This document shows positions 9,866-18,325 of a stretch of DNA of 64,000 nt, in pieces. The translations under genes and the position numbers were made by a program. Origin of the DNA: an uncultured Hyphomicrobiales bacterium (GTDB taxonomy: Bacteria; Pseudomonadota; Alphaproteobacteria; Rhizobiales; TMED25); the NCBI GenBank assembly GCA_905181735.1, contig CAJIYR010000004.1, positions 1-64,000 on the forward strand, in the 5' to 3' direction. Below the pieces are notes generated by a model. That model searched no databases. It was not told the DNA's origin and worked only from the letters and a program-made list of their open reading frames with translations. Positions within the stretch are counted from its first letter, which is position 1; every line of letters starts with the position of its first letter.

Positions 9866-11185
9866 TTATTTGCCAATACAAAAATCAGAAAATATTACTT
9901 CTAATAAATCTTCAACATCAACTCTACCTGTTATTTTTCCCAGCACGTTGCATGCGCTTCTCAATTCTTCAGCAATTATCTCAATATTATCAAGATCTAT
10001 CTGTAGAGCATTTGTTAATGAATTACTTATTTTAATTAAAGAATCCCTATGCCTAGCCCGAGTAATAAAGGAATCTTCCGTTGCACAACCGTTTAAAGCA
10101 TTTTTACCAATTAAATCAATGAGATCTTCGATACCAGTGTTATTATGAACCGATATAAATGGTTGATTTCTTTCTACTACAGTTATATCAGATTTAGTCC
10201 AAACTTCTATAATATTATTATCAGAACTATATGGGTACGCTATGTTTTCTTTTAAACTTGAATCCTTTAACCATAACACCAAATCTGATTCAGCTATTCT
10301 AGACTTCGCTCTATCAATTCCCTGTTGTTCAATATTAGAATCGCTGTCTCTTATACCTGCTGTATCACTTATTATAACAGGACAACCATTTATATCCAAA
10401 TAAACATCAATAATATCTCTTGTCGTGCCTGGCTCTGAAGAGACGATTGCAACATCTCTATTAGACAACAAGTTCAATAAGCTAGATTTTCCTGTATTAG
10501 GAGCTCCCGCTAGAACCACCCTATACCCATCTCTTAATCTTTCCCCTTTTTTTCCATCAGATAGATGTTTATTTATCTGATCTAACGTAACACTTACAAA
10601 GAGCATTTCTTTTTCTAATATATTTTTAGGCAAATCTTCCTCGATAAAATCTATGTTTGCTTCTATGTAAGATAAACTCTTAATTAGCATTGTTCTCCAG
10701 TTGTCATATAATTTAAAGAGTGATCCTTCCATCTGCGCAAGAGCTTGCTTCCTTTGTAATTCTGTATCAGCATTAATTAAATCCGCTAACCCTTCAACAG
10801 AAGTAAGGTCAAGCTTTCCGTTCATAAAAGATCTTTTTGTAAATTCACCAGGTTCAGCGAAACTTAACCCATTTAATCTAGCTAGTATATCGAATATTTT
10901 ATCAATAACAGCTCTGCCGCCATGCACAAATAGTTCAACAGTATCCTCTCCCGTAAAACTATTTGGTCCAGGAAACCAGATTGCAATTGCCTTATCAACA
11001 ATCTCACCATTATCAGGATCAACCAATTTTGTAATCTTTGCAACTCTAGGATAACTTGTTGTTCCACCTAGTTTATTTATAACTTCTGATGACTTATTAC
11101 CAGAAATTCTAATAACCGAAACGCCCGCCTTTCCTTCGGCGCTCGATAGCGCGTATATTGTTGAATTATAATTTTCCTTCTGCAT
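9866..11185 (-). CDS. mnmE: tRNA modification GTPase MnmE
   Basis: GTPase that dimerises and works with MnmG in tRNA U34 modification. It has 439 residues. The N-terminal tetrahydrofolate-binding domain includes the stretch with GEFTKRSFMNGKLDL. The G domain begins near residue 227 with GAPNTGKSS (G1), then EPGTTRD (G2) and DTAGIRD (G3). The C-terminal FCIGK motif needed for modification is present and complete (DFCIGK). The G4 motif reads TKSD. It is divergent from the next gene, with only 28 bases between the two starts, so both promoters must be packed into this spacer and the coding ends. Confidence 0.98.
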   Translation of the reverse strand: MQKENYNSTIYALSSAEGKAGVSVIRISGNKSSEVINKLGGTTSYPRVAKITKLVDPDNGEIVDKAIAIWFPGPNSFTGEDTVELFVHGGRAVIDKIFDILARLNGLSFAEPGEFTKRSFMNGKLDLTSVEGLADLINADTELQRKQALAQMEGSLFKLYDNWRTMLIKSLSYIEANIDFIEEDLPKNILEKEMLFVSVTLDQINKHLSDGKKGERLRDGYRVVLAGAPNTGKSSLLNLLSNRDVAIVSSEPGTTRDIIDVYLDINGCPVIISDTAGIRDSDSNIEQQGIDRAKSRIAESDLVLWLKDSSLKENIAYPYSSDNNIIEVWTKSDITVVERNQPFISVHNNTGIEDLIDLIGKNALNGCATEDSFITRARHRDSLIKISNSLTNALQIDLDNIEIIAEELRSACNVLGKITGRVDVEDLLEVIFSDFCIGK

Positions 11186-11213
11186 AACGAATAACTCTGA
11201 TAATAAATACTGA

Positions 11214-13214
11214 ATGAATCATTTTTCTAAAAATAAAAATAATCTCGTCAACACGCTTAGCCCTTACTTAAAACAACACAGTAATAATCCTGTAAACTGG
11301 TTTCCATGGGTAGATGAAGCATTTAATATAGCACAAAAACACGATATTCCAATTTTATTATCAATAGGATACTCATCCTGTCATTGGTGCCATGTTATGG
11401 CCCATGAATCCTTTGAAGACCAAGAAATAGCGAACATAATGAACAACCTTTATGTTAACATCAAGGTTGATAGAGAAGAAAGACCTGATATTGACAGTGT
11501 GTACATGTCAGCGCTTCATTCTATGGGCGAACAAGGTGGATGGCCTCTAACAATGTTTCTGACACCAGAAGGAGAACCGTTTTGGGGAGGCACTTATTTT
11601 CCTCCAATACCTAAATATGGAAGACCGTCATTCCCATCTGTTCTAAAAGAAATATCATATATCTATCACAATGAAAAAAATAAAGTGATGACGAATGCTA
11701 ATGCAATAAAAAAACATATATCTTCTCTTGAGCTTAAAAAAGAACAAAAAATAGAAAATAAATTTAATAAAACACACTATGATACGGCATTCATAAGCAT
11801 AACCGAACAATTGGATTATAAATACGGTGGTCTTAGTGGATCACAAAAATTTCCTAATGTTGAAATACTTAAATTAATTCAAAGTAATGCTATTTCAACA
11901 AATAATAAAAAATTATTAAATTTTATTGATCTAACTTTAAAAAATATATGCCAAGGTGGTATATACGATCACTTAGAGGGAGGTTTCTCAAGATATACCG
12001 TTGATGAAAAATGGCTAATTCCACATTTTGAAAAAATGTTATATGACAATGCGCAAATTATTGAAATCCTCTCATATGCATGGCAATTTGATAAAAAAAA
12101 TCTTTATCAAGAAAAAATATACCAAACAATAAAATGGATGACAAGTGACCTTTATAGAAAGGACGGAGGATTCTACTCAAGTATTGACGCTGACTCGGAG
12201 GGCGTTGAAGGTAAATATTATATTTGGAATTCAAGGGAACTAGAAAATATTCTAGGTGAGGAATATGAATTTTTTAAAAAAATTTATAATATAAGTAAAG
12301 AAGGAAACTGGGAAGGGTCAAATATATTAAACAGATTAGATGAAACGAGCATAATCTCAAAAAAAGAAGAAATAAAACTTAAAAAAATTGAAGAAAAATT
12401 ATTACAGGTACGAAAAGAAAGAATAAAACCTCAAATTGATAATAAAATACTCGTTGATTGGAATGGTTTAACTATAAACAGTTTAGCAATTGCAAGTATG
12501 ATATTTAAAGAAAAAAAATGGCTTTTGATGGCACAGAAAACATACAATCTAATAACAGATAATATGTCACACAATTACCGCCTTAAACATGTCATATCAG
12601 AAGATACTGTTTATAATGCATTTGCTTCGGACTATGGTCATATGTGCAATGCCGCAATAACCTTGTATGAAATAACAAATGAAATAAAGTATCTTAACCA
12701 TGCCAAGGAATGGATAAAAATACTCAATGAGGATTTTGTTCATAAAGATGGTGCTTATTACTTATCGTCAAAAAATAATGATTTAATTATAAGGCCTTAC
12801 ACAGAAAACGATGAAGCTATACCAAATTATAATTCTACAATTGTGCGTTCGATGATAAAATTATCCTATATAATAAAAGACAACAGCTATCTAAAAAAAT
12901 CTGAAAATATAATTCATTCAAATATTAAAAATATAACTAAAAATCCTTATTACCACGCATCGTTCTTGAATAATTTTTATTTAATAGAAAATAACATGAC
13001 ATTAACGTTTCATATTATTAATGAAAAAAAAGAGTTATTGGATAATTCTTGGACGAACTATTCCTTTAATACCATAAGAACTTCAGAAAAAACCGTACGT
13101 ATTATAGGTATAGAAAATGATAAAACGTATGCTATAGTATGTAATAACAACAATTGCTCATTACCCATAGATAACAACATCAAATTGGATGATGAGATTA
13201 AAAAAAAATACTAA
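11214..13214 (+). CDS. DUF255 thioredoxin-like / six-hairpin protein (YyaL/SSP411 family)
   Basis: Cytoplasmic protein of 666 residues with an N-terminal thioredoxin-like DUF255 domain and a C-terminal alpha/alpha barrel of the glycosidase or epimerase type. Residues 52-70 contain the diagnostic GYSSCHWCHVMAHESFEDQ, with Cys56 and Cys59 forming a CHWC motif, then VDREERPDID and GGWPLTMFLTPEG. The middle contains FEKMLYDNAQI and SSIDADSEGVEGKYYIW, both conserved in this family. The biochemical function is not established; a redox or sugar-processing role is only suggested by the folds. It lies opposite in strand to mnmE and rho and, with the next gene, interrupts a mnmE-rho neighbourhood. Confidence 0.9.
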   Translation: MNHFSKNKNNLVNTLSPYLKQHSNNPVNWFPWVDEAFNIAQKHDIPILLSIGYSSCHWCHVMAHESFEDQEIANIMNNLYVNIKVDREERPDIDSVYMSALHSMGEQGGWPLTMFLTPEGEPFWGGTYFPPIPKYGRPSFPSVLKEISYIYHNEKNKVMTNANAIKKHISSLELKKEQKIENKFNKTHYDTAFISITEQLDYKYGGLSGSQKFPNVEILKLIQSNAISTNNKKLLNFIDLTLKNICQGGIYDHLEGGFSRYTVDEKWLIPHFEKMLYDNAQIIEILSYAWQFDKKNLYQEKIYQTIKWMTSDLYRKDGGFYSSIDADSEGVEGKYYIWNSRELENILGEEYEFFKKIYNISKEGNWEGSNILNRLDETSIISKKEEIKLKKIEEKLLQVRKERIKPQIDNKILVDWNGLTINSLAIASMIFKEKKWLLMAQKTYNLITDNMSHNYRLKHVISEDTVYNAFASDYGHMCNAAITLYEITNEIKYLNHAKEWIKILNEDFVHKDGAYYLSSKNNDLIIRPYTENDEAIPNYNSTIVRSMIKLSYIIKDNSYLKKSENIIHSNIKNITKNPYYHASFLNNFYLIENNMTLTFHIINEKKELLDNSWTNYSFNTIRTSEKTVRIIGIENDKTYAIVCNNNNCSLPIDNNIKLDDEIKKKY

Positions 13215-13245
13215 AGAATTAATAATACATAAAAATGAGATGAAA

Positions 13246-14217
13246 ATGAAAAAAATAATTATTGAAAATTTTGGTGGTACAGAAAAATTAGAATTAAAAG
13301 ATATTGAAAAAATTATTCCCAAAAAAAATGAAGTATCAATTGCTCATAAAGCAATAGGTGTTAATTATATCGATATTTATCAGAGATCTGGAATCTATCC
13401 AATCAACTTACCTAGTGGACTGGGATTAGAAGCATCGGGTATCGTTGAATCTATAGGGGAGGATGTTAAGAATATAAAAATTGGGGATAGGGTCTGTTAT
13501 TGCAACGGTCCAGTTGGTGCATACGCTACACATAATAATGTTCCAGAACAACTTGTTTTAAAATTACCGGAAGAAATAAGCTTTTCAACTGCAGCAGGCA
13601 GTTTATTAAAGGGTTTAACTACCTATTTTCTTCTTAACGAAGTATTCAAAGTTAAAAAAGAACATACGATATTATTTCATGCTGTTGCAGGTGGAGTTGG
13701 GTCCATCGCTGTTCCTTGGGCAAAAGCAATTGGCGCAAAAATAATTGGCACCGTTGGTAGCGATGAAAAAAAAATATACGCAGAACAAAGAGGTTGCGAT
13801 CACGTAATAAATTATAACAAAGTATCTTTTAAGGAAAAAGTACTAGAGATAACCAATAATGATGGCGTACCTGTTGCATATGACTCTATTGGCAAAGTAA
13901 CGGTTAATGACTCACTTGATTGTTTGTCAAAAAGAGGCCTATTGGTAAGTTTTGGAAATGCATCTGGAGTTGTAGACCCAATTAACATATTGGATTTAAT
14001 GAAAAAAGGATCTTTGTACGTAACACGACCTACTCTTTTTGATTATGTTAAAACCAGGAAAGAGTTGGAAAATGCTTCTAGTGAATTTTTTAAGATGTTG
14101 ATAGATAAAAAAATAACGATTGATATAAATCAAGAGTTTAAATTGTCAGAAGTTGGAAAAGCCCAAGAATCTATTACAAATCGTAATACAAAAGGCGTGA
14201 CAATACTAATTCCTTAA
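13246..14217 (+). CDS. NADPH:quinone oxidoreductase (zinc-free MDR family)
   Basis: Medium-chain dehydrogenase/reductase of the QOR type, which reduces quinones or related enones with NADPH. With the start at 13246 (MKKIIIENFGG) it has 323 residues, the family norm; an ATG at 13240 is equally possible, and earlier ATGs at 13189 and 13192 would overlap the previous gene and add a sequence without family similarity. VNYIDIYQRSGIYP and the nucleotide-binding stretch HAVAGGVGSIAVPWAKAIGAKIIGTVGS are typical of quinone oxidoreductase 1. The zinc ligands of alcohol dehydrogenases are absent, as expected. The substrate cannot be read from sequence. It ends three bases before the convergent rho stop. 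Confidence 0.9.
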   Translation: MKKIIIENFGGTEKLELKDIEKIIPKKNEVSIAHKAIGVNYIDIYQRSGIYPINLPSGLGLEASGIVESIGEDVKNIKIGDRVCYCNGPVGAYATHNNVPEQLVLKLPEEISFSTAAGSLLKGLTTYFLLNEVFKVKKEHTILFHAVAGGVGSIAVPWAKAIGAKIIGTVGSDEKKIYAEQRGCDHVINYNKVSFKEKVLEITNNDGVPVAYDSIGKVTVNDSLDCLSKRGLLVSFGNASGVVDPINILDLMKKGSLYVTRPTLFDYVKTRKELENASSEFFKMLIDKKITIDINQEFKLSEVGKAQESITNRNTKGVTILIP

Positions 14218-14220
14218 GCA

Positions 14221-15531
14221 TTAAGTATTCATAGAATCAAAGAATTCATCGTTGGTTTTTGTATTATTCAATTTATCAATTAAAAATTCAATTGCATCTG
14301 TAGTGCCCATAGGATTTAAAATTCTTCTTAAGACAAACATTTTCTTAAGAGTTGCGCTATCCGTTAGCAATTCTTCTTTTCTCGTACCCGATCTCAAGAT
14401 ATCCATAGAAGGAAACACGCGTTTATCCGATACCTTGCGATCTAATATTATTTCAGAGTTACCTGTCCCTTTGAATTCTTCAAATATAACTTCATCCATT
14501 CTACTGCCTGTGTCAATTAATGCGGTTGAGATTATAGTCAAGGAACCACCTTCTTCAATATTTCTAGCCGCTCCAAAAAATCTTTTTGGTCTCTGTAGTG
14601 CGTTAGCATCTACGCCACCAGTTAAGACTTTTCCAGATGAAGGAACAACTGTGTTGTAGGCTCTTCCTAATCTCGTTATTGAATCTAGTAATATTACTAC
14701 ATCTCTACCATGCTCCACTAACCTTTTTGCTTTTTCTATAACCATCTCTGCAACTTGAACGTGTCTCGATGCAGGTTCGTCGAATGTTGATGATATAACC
14801 TCACCTTTAACAGAACGTTGCATATCAGTAACTTCTTCGGGTCTTTCATCAATTAGCAAAACTATTACATAACACTCTGGGTGGTTGGTTGTTATTGAGT
14901 GGGCTATGTTTTGTAACAAAACTGTTTTACCTGTCCTTGGTGGAGCTACAATGAGGCCCCTTTGACCTTTTCCTAACGGTGCAACTATATCTATTATTCT
15001 AGCGCTTTGATCTTTAATTGTAGGATCATCAACTTCCATCTTGAGACGTTCATCAGGATATAAGGGTGTTAGGTTTTCAAAATTTATTTTATGACGTGCT
15101 TTTTCTGGGTTTTCAAAATTTATAGTATTTACTTTAAGAAGCGCAAAGTACCTTTCTCCATCTTTTGGTCCTCTTATTTCCCCTTCAATAGTGTCACCCG
15201 TCCTTAATGTAAACCTACGAATCTGACTTGGACTAACATATATATCATCTGGACCAGGTAAATAATTAGCATCTGGAGATCTAACGAAACCAAAGCCATC
15301 CTGCAATACCTCAACAACACCACTACCGATAATTGTTATGTCTTTTTCTGCTAAACTTTTTAATATAGCAAACATTAACTCTTGTTTTCGTAAAGTACTT
15401 GCGTTTTCAATTTTTTGCTCTTCAGCAAAAGCAAGCAATTCCGCTGGTTTTTTATCTTTCAAAGTTTGAAGCTTAACTTCTTTTTTATTTTCAATATCTG
15501 TTGGTGTGTTCATATCTGTTGGTGTGTTCAT
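14221..15531 (-). CDS. rho: Transcription termination factor Rho
   Basis: Hexameric RNA helicase that ends transcription. It has 436 residues. After a variable leader comes the N-terminal Rho domain ([17 protein letters not shown]), an RNA-binding cold-shock-like fold ([20 protein letters not shown]), then the ATPase core with Walker [12 protein letters not shown] at about 190-200, [13 protein letters not shown], and the R-loop region [14 protein letters not shown]. The N-terminus is odd: MNTPTD occurs twice, encoded by a perfect 18-bp tandem duplication, giving two possible starts (15531 or 15513). Neither has a recognisable ribosome binding site. The order rho-hemJ-hemE next to the origin is conserved in Alphaproteobacteria. 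Confidence 0.97.
   Translation of the reverse strand: MNTPTDMNTPTDIENKKEVKLQTLKDKKPAELLAFAEEQKIENASTLRKQELMFAILKSLAEKDITIIGSGVVEVLQDGFGFVRSPDANYLPGPDDIYVSPSQIRRFTLRTGDTIEGEIRGPKDGERYFALLKVNTINFENPEKARHKINFENLTPLYPDERLKMEVDDPTIKDQSARIIDIVAPLGKGQRGLIVAPPRTGKTVLLQNIAHSITTNHPECYVIVLLIDERPEEVTDMQRSVKGEVISSTFDEPASRHVQVAEMVIEKAKRLVEHGRDVVILLDSITRLGRAYNTVVPSSGKVLTGGVDANALQRPKRFFGAARNIEEGGSLTIISTALIDTGSRMDEVIFEEFKGTGNSEIILDRKVSDKRVFPSMDILRSGTRKEELLTDSATLKKMFVLRRILNPMGTTDAIEFLIDKLNNTKTNDEFFDSMNT
15494..15529. repeat. 18-bp tandem duplication at the rho start
   Basis: Two perfect copies of an 18-bp unit (15494-15511 and 15512-15529). Read on the minus strand they encode [12 protein letters not shown], so each copy contributes an in-frame ATG. 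It looks like a recent slippage duplication that kept the frame. Confidence 0.9.
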
Positions 15532-15624
15532 ATTATAATTGGAGAAATTTTTGAAATTAGAAAGGATTATTGTCAGTATTTAGCATATATATTAAAAAAT
15601 AACAATTTATATATATAAATTCTT

Positions 15625-16068
15625 TTAGAAAGGTTTTACGATAACTAAAAAAATAATAATCACCATTATTAGTGTGGGTATTTCATTTAGATATTTATAA
15701 TATTTTTCTGAATTTATATTTTTATTGTTAGCAAATAATCTTAACTTTTTTAATAAAATACCATGACAAGCAGATAAAATTATTACTATTAAAAACTTTA
15801 TATGAAACCATATATCTGAAGAAAAATTAATTGCATTAAAATAAAAAATAAGAATTAAACCAAAAAACCAAGACGCTATCATTGCAGGGGTCATAATATA
15901 ATAAGCTAAACGATACTCCATTGTTTTGAAAATTGCAGATGTTTCACTATCTGGTTTCACTTTTGTATGATAAACAAAAATTCTTGGTAAATACAACATA
16001 GCACATAACCAAGAAATTACTGAAATAATATGAAGTGCTTTTGTATATAAATAAAAATTATCAAACAT
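15625..16068 (-). CDS. hemJ: Protoporphyrinogen IX oxidase HemJ
   Basis: Integral membrane protein that oxidises protoporphyrinogen IX to protoporphyrin IX, the penultimate step of haem synthesis. The 147 residues form four hydrophobic segments. The first contains ALHIISVISWLCAMLYLPRIFVYH with the conserved His and Arg, and MEYRLAYYIMTPAMI follows, both typical of the HemJ (UPF0093) family. The hemE stop codon directly abuts this start codon, so the two haem genes are translationally coupled. An 18-bp AT palindrome (15604-15621) follows the stop but has no terminator-like T run. Confidence 0.93.
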   Translation of the reverse strand: MFDNFYLYTKALHIISVISWLCAMLYLPRIFVYHTKVKPDSETSAIFKTMEYRLAYYIMTPAMIASWFFGLILIFYFNAINFSSDIWFHIKFLIVIILSACHGILLKKLRLFANNKNINSEKYYKYLNEIPTLIMVIIIFLVIVKPF

Positions 16069-17100
16069 TTATTTTCTTTTATATTTTCTTACTATATCAA
16101 CAAATTCAGATACATGATTTATTGGAGTATCTTTTAATACCCCATGACCAAGTCCCATTATAAACGAATAATCACTAAATGTATCTAATGTTTTAATAAT
16201 ATCATTTTTCATTGTATCTCCACCTAATTTTAAAACTTCAGGTGAAACATTTCCTTGAATTACTGTTAGTTTTTGTAATGTATTTTTACAATATAACATA
16301 TCAAGATCAGGATCTATTGCAACAGCATCAACTTGAGTTTCTTTAATGTAGTCCTCATAAAAATAACCAGCATTCTTTGGAAAACCAATTATTTTAACAT
16401 CTGGAAATTTCTTTTTAACATTTTTTACAATTTGATAAGTAGGTTTGATAACCCAATTATCAAAGTCATTTTTATTCAAAACACCAGACCAAGTATCAAA
16501 TATTTTAATTATATCAGCACCTGCTTCAACTTGCATAATCAAATATTCAGAAGAAATTTCAACTAATAAATTTATCATTTCCATGAAATATTCGTAGTTA
16601 TCATGTGCCCATTTGATACATTTTTCGTAAGAATTAGTAGTTCCACCGTTTATTATATAAGTAGATACAGTCCAAGGTGCACCACAAAAACCAATTAATG
16701 ATTTATTTTTATCTAACTTACCCCTTGTTAAAGAAATCGTTTCTCCAATATTAATTAAAGGTGATTTTTTTACCTCCTTATATAAGATATTTATCTTTTT
16801 ATTAATCAAACAATTTTCTATTACAGGGCCTTTTTTTTCATTAAAATCAAGCTTAAAACCAAGATTTTCAATAATTAATAGAATGTCAGCGAATATTATA
16901 GCTGCATCAAAATCAAATCTATCAATAGGTTGTAATGTTACTTTTGAAGCAAGTTTTGGAGAATAACATAAATTTAAAAAACTACCAGATTCAGCTCTAA
17001 TTTGACGATATTCCGGCAAGTACCGACCGGCTTGTCTCATTAGCCATATAGGTGGAGGGTTAATTATTTTACCGGATATAACTTTATTAAGTATAGTCAT
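16069..17100 (-). CDS. hemE: Uroporphyrinogen decarboxylase
   Basis: Removes four carboxyl groups from uroporphyrinogen III to give coproporphyrinogen III in the cytoplasm. The 343-residue length is normal. The signature PPIWLMRQAGRYLPEYR lies at residues 16-32, carrying the arginines that bind substrate. FDAAIIFADIL includes the catalytic aspartate, and FMGLGHGVLKDTP closes the pocket near the C-terminus. It is transcribed away from the putative origin at 17101-17482 and heads the hemE-hemJ pair. A TATAAT lies just upstream of the start, but no good -35 partner is visible. Confidence 0.98.
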   Translation of the reverse strand: MTILNKVISGKIINPPPIWLMRQAGRYLPEYRQIRAESGSFLNLCYSPKLASKVTLQPIDRFDFDAAIIFADILLIIENLGFKLDFNEKKGPVIENCLINKKINILYKEVKKSPLINIGETISLTRGKLDKNKSLIGFCGAPWTVSTYIINGGTTNSYEKCIKWAHDNYEYFMEMINLLVEISSEYLIMQVEAGADIIKIFDTWSGVLNKNDFDNWVIKPTYQIVKNVKKKFPDVKIIGFPKNAGYFYEDYIKETQVDAVAIDPDLDMLYCKNTLQKLTVIQGNVSPEVLKLGGDTMKNDIIKTLDTFSDYSFIMGLGHGVLKDTPINHVSEFVDIVRKYKRK

Positions 17101-17268
17101 TTCAATAATATAATAATATTATAATTGTTGTTGTTGTTACTCTGTGCATTATGGGTATTATTTTTTATTAACAGTTTTATAAGATTATAATATCAGTAAA
17201 TAATTTTATTCATAATAATTATACATATTTCTAAACATTATTATTAATTATACCTATAATAACATGTT

Positions 17269-17292
17269 TTTATTAGTTTATTAGTTTATTTA
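17269..17292. repeat. AT-rich tandem 8-mers in the putative origin
   Basis: TTTATTAG TTTATTAG TTTATTTA: two exact copies and a third with two changes. This resembles the short AT-rich direct repeats of DNA unwinding elements next to DnaA boxes. It sits 15 bases from the nearest DnaA-box-like site (17307-17315). Confidence 0.5.
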
Positions 17293-17361
17293 TTTGTTAT
17301 TATTAATGTGGATATCATTGTTAACATCTGTGTGTAATTATTATTAATAAAATTAATAATA

Positions 17362-17389
17362 ACCCTGTTAATAAAGATATTAACAGGGT
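17362..17389. repeat. Perfect 11-bp inverted repeat in the putative origin
   Basis: The arms are ACCCTGTTAAT and ATTAACAGGGT, separated by AAAGAT. This is the only GC-containing dyad of this quality in the gap. There is no T run on either side and it lies between divergent genes, so it is unlikely to be a terminator; a protein-binding site is more plausible. Confidence 0.7.
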
Positions 17390-17482
17390 ACCTAATGTGT
17401 AAAAAAAAACTAACAAGTAGGACAGGTTTTATTAAAATATGAAATATCTTAGTTTATACACAAAATTGCAAAGTTATTAACA

Positions 17483-18325
17483 ATGGAAAAAATAATGAAT
17501 GCTTGTTTTCATATCCATTTAGTTAGCGATTCAACAGGAGAAACACTAAACGTTGTTTCAAAAGCCGTTGTTGTTCAATACCGGGATATAGACTCTATAG
17601 AACATGTTTATCCATTAGTTAGAAGCGTTAAGCAACTAGATAGTGTAATAAAATGTATAGAAAAAGAACCTGGAATTGTTCTTTTTACCCTTTCTAATCT
17701 TGATCTTAGAAGAAAATTAGAGGTTGTTTGTAAAAAACTAAATTTACCAGTAGTTGCCCCGTTAGATAAAGTGCATGAAGTATTAAATTCATATATTGAT
17801 GCAGAATGGTCTCCCATTATTGGAGCTCAACACGTTCTGGATACAGAGTATTTTAAAAGAATAGAAGCAATGAACTACACCATGGCTAATGACGACGGTC
17901 GGTTGACAGGTAATTTAAATGAAGCTGATATAATCCTAGTTGGCGTAAGCAGAACATCAAAAACACCAACCAGTATATATTTGGCAAATCATGGGATGAA
18001 AACCGCTAATGTGCCTTTTGTATTAGATATTCCTCTACCGGATGATTTAGAACAATTAAAAGAACCGTTAATTATAGGTTTAATAGCTAGTCCAGAAAGA
18101 ATTGTACAAATTAGAAAAAATAGATTGGTATCACTTAATGCTGGTCATGATTCTGATTATGTAGATAAAGATGTTGTTTCAAGAGAGATGATTCTCGCAA
18201 AAAGGTTATTTGCAAAAAATAATTGGCCTATAATTGATGTGACACGAAGATCAATAGAAGAAACAGCAGCATCAATTATGAATTATCATAGATCTAGAAA
18301 AAATGAACAAAATGATAAACTATAA
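17483..18325 (+). CDS. Pyruvate,phosphate dikinase / PEP synthase regulatory protein (PPSR, DUF299)
   Basis: Bifunctional kinase/pyrophosphorylase family that switches pyruvate phosphate dikinase or PEP synthase by threonine phosphorylation. It has 280 residues from the ATG at 17483, or 276 from 17495, which has a better GGAAA site and gives MNACFHIHLVSDSTGET. The signatures HLVSDSTGETLN, the P-loop GVSRTSKTPTSIYLANHG and GLIASPERIVQIRKNR are present. Which of the two dikinase targets this organism has cannot be told here. It is the first gene to the right of the putative origin, as in Caulobacter and Rickettsia, and overlaps maf. Confidence 0.92.
   Translation: MEKIMNACFHIHLVSDSTGETLNVVSKAVVVQYRDIDSIEHVYPLVRSVKQLDSVIKCIEKEPGIVLFTLSNLDLRRKLEVVCKKLNLPVVAPLDKVHEVLNSYIDAEWSPIIGAQHVLDTEYFKRIEAMNYTMANDDGRLTGNLNEADIILVGVSRTSKTPTSIYLANHGMKTANVPFVLDIPLPDDLEQLKEPLIIGLIASPERIVQIRKNRLVSLNAGHDSDYVDKDVVSREMILAKRLFAKNNWPIIDVTRRSIEETAASIMNYHRSRKNEQNDKL

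Larger units (their letters stand above)
17101..17482. other. oriC: Putative chromosomal replication origin (oriC)
   Basis: This 382-bp non-coding gap is very AT-rich and lies between divergent hemE and the PPSR gene, the place where the origin of Caulobacter and, by synteny, other Alphaproteobacteria is found. DnaA-box-like 9-mers are TTATACACA at 17454-17462 (plus), TTTTACACA at 17396-17404 (minus) and ATATCCACA at 17307-17315 (minus, one mismatch to TTATCCACA). An 8-bp unit TTTATTAG is repeated in tandem at 17269-17284 with a degenerate third copy, which could be an unwinding element. A perfect dyad is at 17362-17389. The 9-mer TTATTAACA occurs three times (17165, 17366 reversed, 17474), though it also occurs in genes elsewhere. 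ParABS and dnaA lie nearby. There is no experimental proof here. Confidence 0.75.

Noticed and set aside
13189..13245. Upstream ATGs for the quinone oxidoreductase
   Set aside because: They overlap the end of the DUF255 gene and add a lysine-rich leader that relatives lack.
15604..15621. 18-bp AT palindrome after hemJ
   Set aside because: Alternating AT sequence of this kind is expected by chance in this composition and no T run follows.
16226..16241. Second parS-like site in hemE (AACTTCAGGTGAAACA)
   Set aside because: Only 12 of 16 bases match and the central CACGTG is broken; it is hemE coding sequence close to the origin, so a chance half site is more likely.
17125..17137. TTG trinucleotide run upstream of hemE
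   Set aside because: Four TTG units are too short to call a functional microsatellite, and they do not alter a reading frame.
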